Source: Bacteroidota bacterium (GTDB lineage Bacteria; Bacteroidota; Bacteroidia; Chitinophagales; Chitinophagaceae). Taken from it: a DNA stretch of 8,843 nt. Positions 6,984 to 8,843 of this stretch are shown one piece after another (within the stretch, counting starts at the first letter, position 1; every line of letters starts with the position of its first letter). The stretch is taken from positions 1-8,843 of the forward strand of contig JAFAGE010000447.1 in assembly GCA_023423015.1 (NCBI GenBank). Direction: 5' to 3'. The position numbers and the translations under genes are program-made. Under the pieces are notes generated by a model that was not told where the DNA came from, made no database searches, and saw nothing but the letters and a program-made list of their open reading frames with translations.

Positions 6984-8000
6984 TTAATTCACCAGTTTGG
7001 AAACGGCTTTATCAAGAAAATAGCCATTTCTCACTTTGGGTGAAAGCTGTTTGAGATTTTTAATGAACTCCTGGTATTGTTCGTTTGTTACCCGTTCACC
7101 TATCGTATCGAGATCGCTGAGTGAACGAATCGTAAGTCCGATATTATGATCTTTAACAAAGGAAGCAATAGCAGCTTCTTCCCATACAATCACCGGCAAT
7201 CCAAGTGATATGTACAGCGAAAATTTATGCGGATTATTGAACCTGATGTATCGTCCGAATTCGCCGGAGCAGGTTTCTGTGCTGCTGCCTTCCCATATCA
7301 GACCGAAATGATACCGGCCGCGCAGTTCCGGAGTATTCGGGTTGAATGCACCTTCGTAAATAATTTTTGATCCGTTGATTCTCTCCTTTTCAAAATTCTG
7401 GCCATACACATAAAACTCCGCCTTATTGATGTTGTCGAGCTTGCTGTCGTATATATAAGTGGCCTTTGTATACATCAGGTTGCCAGCATACAGGATCTTC
7501 AATTTGCCATTCAGTCCGGCTTCATTAAAATCGGTTCCATTGTCCAGGCAGTAGTCGAACACCTCAAGATCAACGATTGGCTTTTTATATCCATTTTGCC
7601 TGAGCCACGCCGTCATAGAAAAATTATGCGACACAAGGCCATCAAAATGTTTAAGGAAGTGCATGTCGTATTTCTTGCTGGTGCTTTCGAGACGGAGGTC
7701 GTTGATGTCGTGGATCACTGCAAATACTTTCACTCTCATAAAGAAGGCAAACGCAGTAACCGCCCAAAGGCGCAACCTGGGGTAGCACGGAAATTCAATA
7801 ACAATATGGCTCCCGCGGGTAGTAACGGCAGCCAGCGACTTCCAGAATCCCAGCACCTGGCCAGGTGATTTCATGCGGGGTAGGTATAAAGCATGGTATC
7901 CCTGCTTCTCAAGGATGCGGGCCACATCGACCTTTGCTTTGGTCCACGCGCTTTTGTCGCCTTTCACCTCAGTATACAGGTATATTTTTTTCGTTTTCAT
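6984..8000 (-). CDS. Gtf3/galactofuranosyltransferase-like glycosyltransferase
   Basis: This 338-residue cytosolic protein resembles the GT-B fold Gtf3/galactofuranosyltransferase group that often accompanies glf in polysaccharide loci. The N-terminal half has a Rossmann-like start (KKIYLYTEV), a hydrophobic stretch at 78-97 and HDINDLR at 97-103, a family landmark. The C-terminal half carries LKILYAGNL (167-175), FGLIWEGSS (232-240), then GEFGRYIRFNNPHKFSLY (246-263) and GLPVIVWEEAAIASFVKDHNIG (267-288), which form the nucleotide-sugar-binding face in this family. No signal peptide is seen. It starts 2 bases after the glf stop and ends 4 bases before the membrane polymerase gene, so it is tightly coupled with both. 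Galf as donor is inferred from the glf neighbour and family resemblance. Some relatives (Streptococcus Gtf3) transfer glucose instead, and the acceptor is unknown. Confidence 0.82.
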   Translation of the reverse strand: MKTKKIYLYTEVKGDKSAWTKAKVDVARILEKQGYHALYLPRMKSPGQVLGFWKSLAAVTTRGSHIVIEFPCYPRLRLWAVTAFAFFMRVKVFAVIHDINDLRLESTSKKYDMHFLKHFDGLVSHNFSMTAWLRQNGYKKPIVDLEVFDYCLDNGTDFNEAGLNGKLKILYAGNLMYTKATYIYDSKLDNINKAEFYVYGQNFEKERINGSKIIYEGAFNPNTPELRGRYHFGLIWEGSSTETCSGEFGRYIRFNNPHKFSLYISLGLPVIVWEEAAIASFVKDHNIGLTIRSLSDLDTIGERVTNEQYQEFIKNLKQLSPKVRNGYFLDKAVSKLVN

Positions 8001-8002
8001 GT

Positions 8003-8843
8003 CTATTTTACGGATGCTATAAACTGTTTGCTTGCGTTCAGCGCCTCCCCGATCACATGGTGCATGTCCATATAACGGTAAGTCGCCAATCGGCCAAGGA
8101 ATGTGTAACCTTTCAGAACGTTTACTTCCTGCTGGTATTGCTCCAAAATTTTCATATCGGCCGACAAACGTTTGGGATAGTACGGAATGTCTTCCGGTGT
8201 AGTTTCTTTACTGTATTCCTTGAAGTACACAGTTTTATCGTGAGTTTCCCATGGCGTGAAATGTTTGTGTTCGTGTACACGCGTGTAGGGAACTGTTTCT
8301 TCCGAATAATTAATTACGGGATTCCCCTGGTAGTCGCCATCGGTAACATGTTTCTCAAAATACACCGTACGGTAAGAGAGACGGCCGTGTTTAAATTTAA
8401 AAAACGCATCGATAGGTCCGGTGTAGAATACATGATCGTAGTCCGAAGTGTCGAAGCCGTCATCGAATTTTGTACCAAGCTTTACTTCGATGTGTGGATG
8501 TTTAAGCATGTTTTCGAAAATGCTTGTATAACCATCAACCGGGATTCCTTGTATCGGGTTATTGTAATAATTATCGTTGTAATTGAACCGAACCGGCAAT
8601 CTCTTCAGGATTGAAGCCGGCAATTCTGAAGGTTCACAACCCCATTGCTTTTTTGTGTATCCATAGAAAAAAGCCTTATACAGATCGCGGCCTATGAACT
8701 TCATTGCCTGCTCTTCAAAGTTTTTTGGCTCTTCTATCGATTTATCGCTGATGGCCTCAACAAATTCTCTCGCTTCTTTCGGGTTCAGCGTTTTACCATA
8801 AAACTGGTTTATCGTATGGAGATTGATGGGCATGGAATAAACC
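8003..8843 (-). CDS. glf: UDP-galactopyranose mutase, C-terminal three quarters (5' end outside window)
   Basis: Glf is a cytoplasmic FAD enzyme that interconverts UDP-galactopyranose and UDP-galactofuranose, the donor for Galf in bacterial glycans. About 279 residues are visible and the frame stays open to the right edge, so the ATG at 8833 is internal. The residues just before it (V-Y-S) continue into the family's PMPINL-type segment. About 90 N-terminal residues, including the FAD-binding GxGxxG, are missing from view. Numbering visible residues from V1, the substrate-site landmarks are present: KKQW (W67), LPVRFNYND (R85), VPYTRVHEHKHF (R188), IPYYP (Y221, Y222), LGRLATYRYMD (R251, Y257, D259). 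From homology to Klebsiella and E. coli Glf these include the two UDP-Galf-contacting arginines and the C-terminal YxD. No frameshift is seen. The TAG stop lies 2 bases before the next gene, a probable Galf transferase, which supports a coupled Galf module. Confidence 0.96.
   Translation of the reverse strand, partial: VYSMPINLHTINQFYGKTLNPKEAREFVEAISDKSIEEPKNFEEQAMKFIGRDLYKAFFYGYTKKQWGCEPSELPASILKRLPVRFNYNDNYYNNPIQGIPVDGYTSIFENMLKHPHIEVKLGTKFDDGFDTSDYDHVFYTGPIDAFFKFKHGRLSYRTVYFEKHVTDGDYQGNPVINYSEETVPYTRVHEHKHFTPWETHDKTVYFKEYSKETTPEDIPYYPKRLSADMKILEQYQQEVNVLKGYTFLGRLATYRYMDMHHVIGEALNASKQFIASVK

Noticed and set aside
7865..8614. A 249-codon open frame on the plus strand opposite glf and the Gtf3-like gene.
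   Set aside because: It spans the junction of two well-supported minus-strand genes, and its translation is rich in Cys, Phe, Val and His without a recognisable domain. It is antisense shadow of real coding sequence.
1..8843. Searched by eye for tRNA or rRNA genes, CRISPR arrays, insertion sequences, riboswitches and terminators.
   Set aside because: Coding sequence fills nearly all of the window. Gaps are at most 50 bases and hold no stable-looking hairpin with a T-run or any repeat array.

Overview
The window reads as the interior of a polysaccharide (capsule, exopolysaccharide or O-antigen type) biosynthesis operon from a Bacteroidota bacterium, plausibly Chitinophagaceae-like. The taxonomic guess rests on protein style (the GT4 enzyme opening with a GPDHRNHRGGIG-type N-terminus, the polyprenyl glycosylphosphotransferase N-terminus, the WecG/TagA variant with ITSPLKEKF), AT-leaning intergenic DNA and near-absence of Shine-Dalgarno sequences. 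It is inference, not a search result. All nine genes lie on the minus strand, so transcription runs from the right edge to the left edge. Both outer genes are cut by the window.

In transcription order: (1) UDP-galactopyranose mutase glf, lacking its N-terminus (8003-8843); (2) a Gtf3/galactofuranosyltransferase-like enzyme (6984-8000); (3) a multi-pass membrane protein, probably the Wzy-type polymerase (5750-6979); (4) a GT4 glycosyltransferase (4678-5739); (5) a CapK/PaaK-like adenylate-forming enzyme (3423-4685); (6) a soluble, probably all-helical toroid protein of unknown activity (2171-3382); (7) a WecG/TagA/CpsF (GT26) N-acetylmannosaminyl-type transferase (1379-2137); (8) a non-hydrolysing UDP-GlcNAc 2-epimerase, wecB (219-1328); (9) the first 62 codons of a probable polyprenyl-phosphate sugar phosphotransferase that primes the pathway (1-187). 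No gap exceeds 50 bases, and I see no terminator or convincing internal promoter.

The gene set suggests a Wzx/Wzy-type pathway. The enzyme begun at the left edge would load the first sugar on undecaprenyl phosphate. WecB makes UDP-ManNAc, which the GT26 enzyme could add. The GT4 enzyme adds an unknown sugar. Glf makes UDP-galactofuranose, probably used by the adjacent Gtf3-like enzyme. The membrane protein would polymerise the exported units. A repeat unit containing ManNAc and Galf is therefore a reasonable hypothesis. No flippase (Wzx), chain-length regulator (Wzz/Wzc) or export porin (Wza) is visible here.

The least explained part is the middle pair, the CapK-like enzyme and the toroid protein. 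They do not fit a simple polymerisation scheme and may modify the glycan with an acyl or aminoacyl group, or epimerise or cleave it. An imperfect tandem repeat at the end of the toroid gene is the only notable repeat found.
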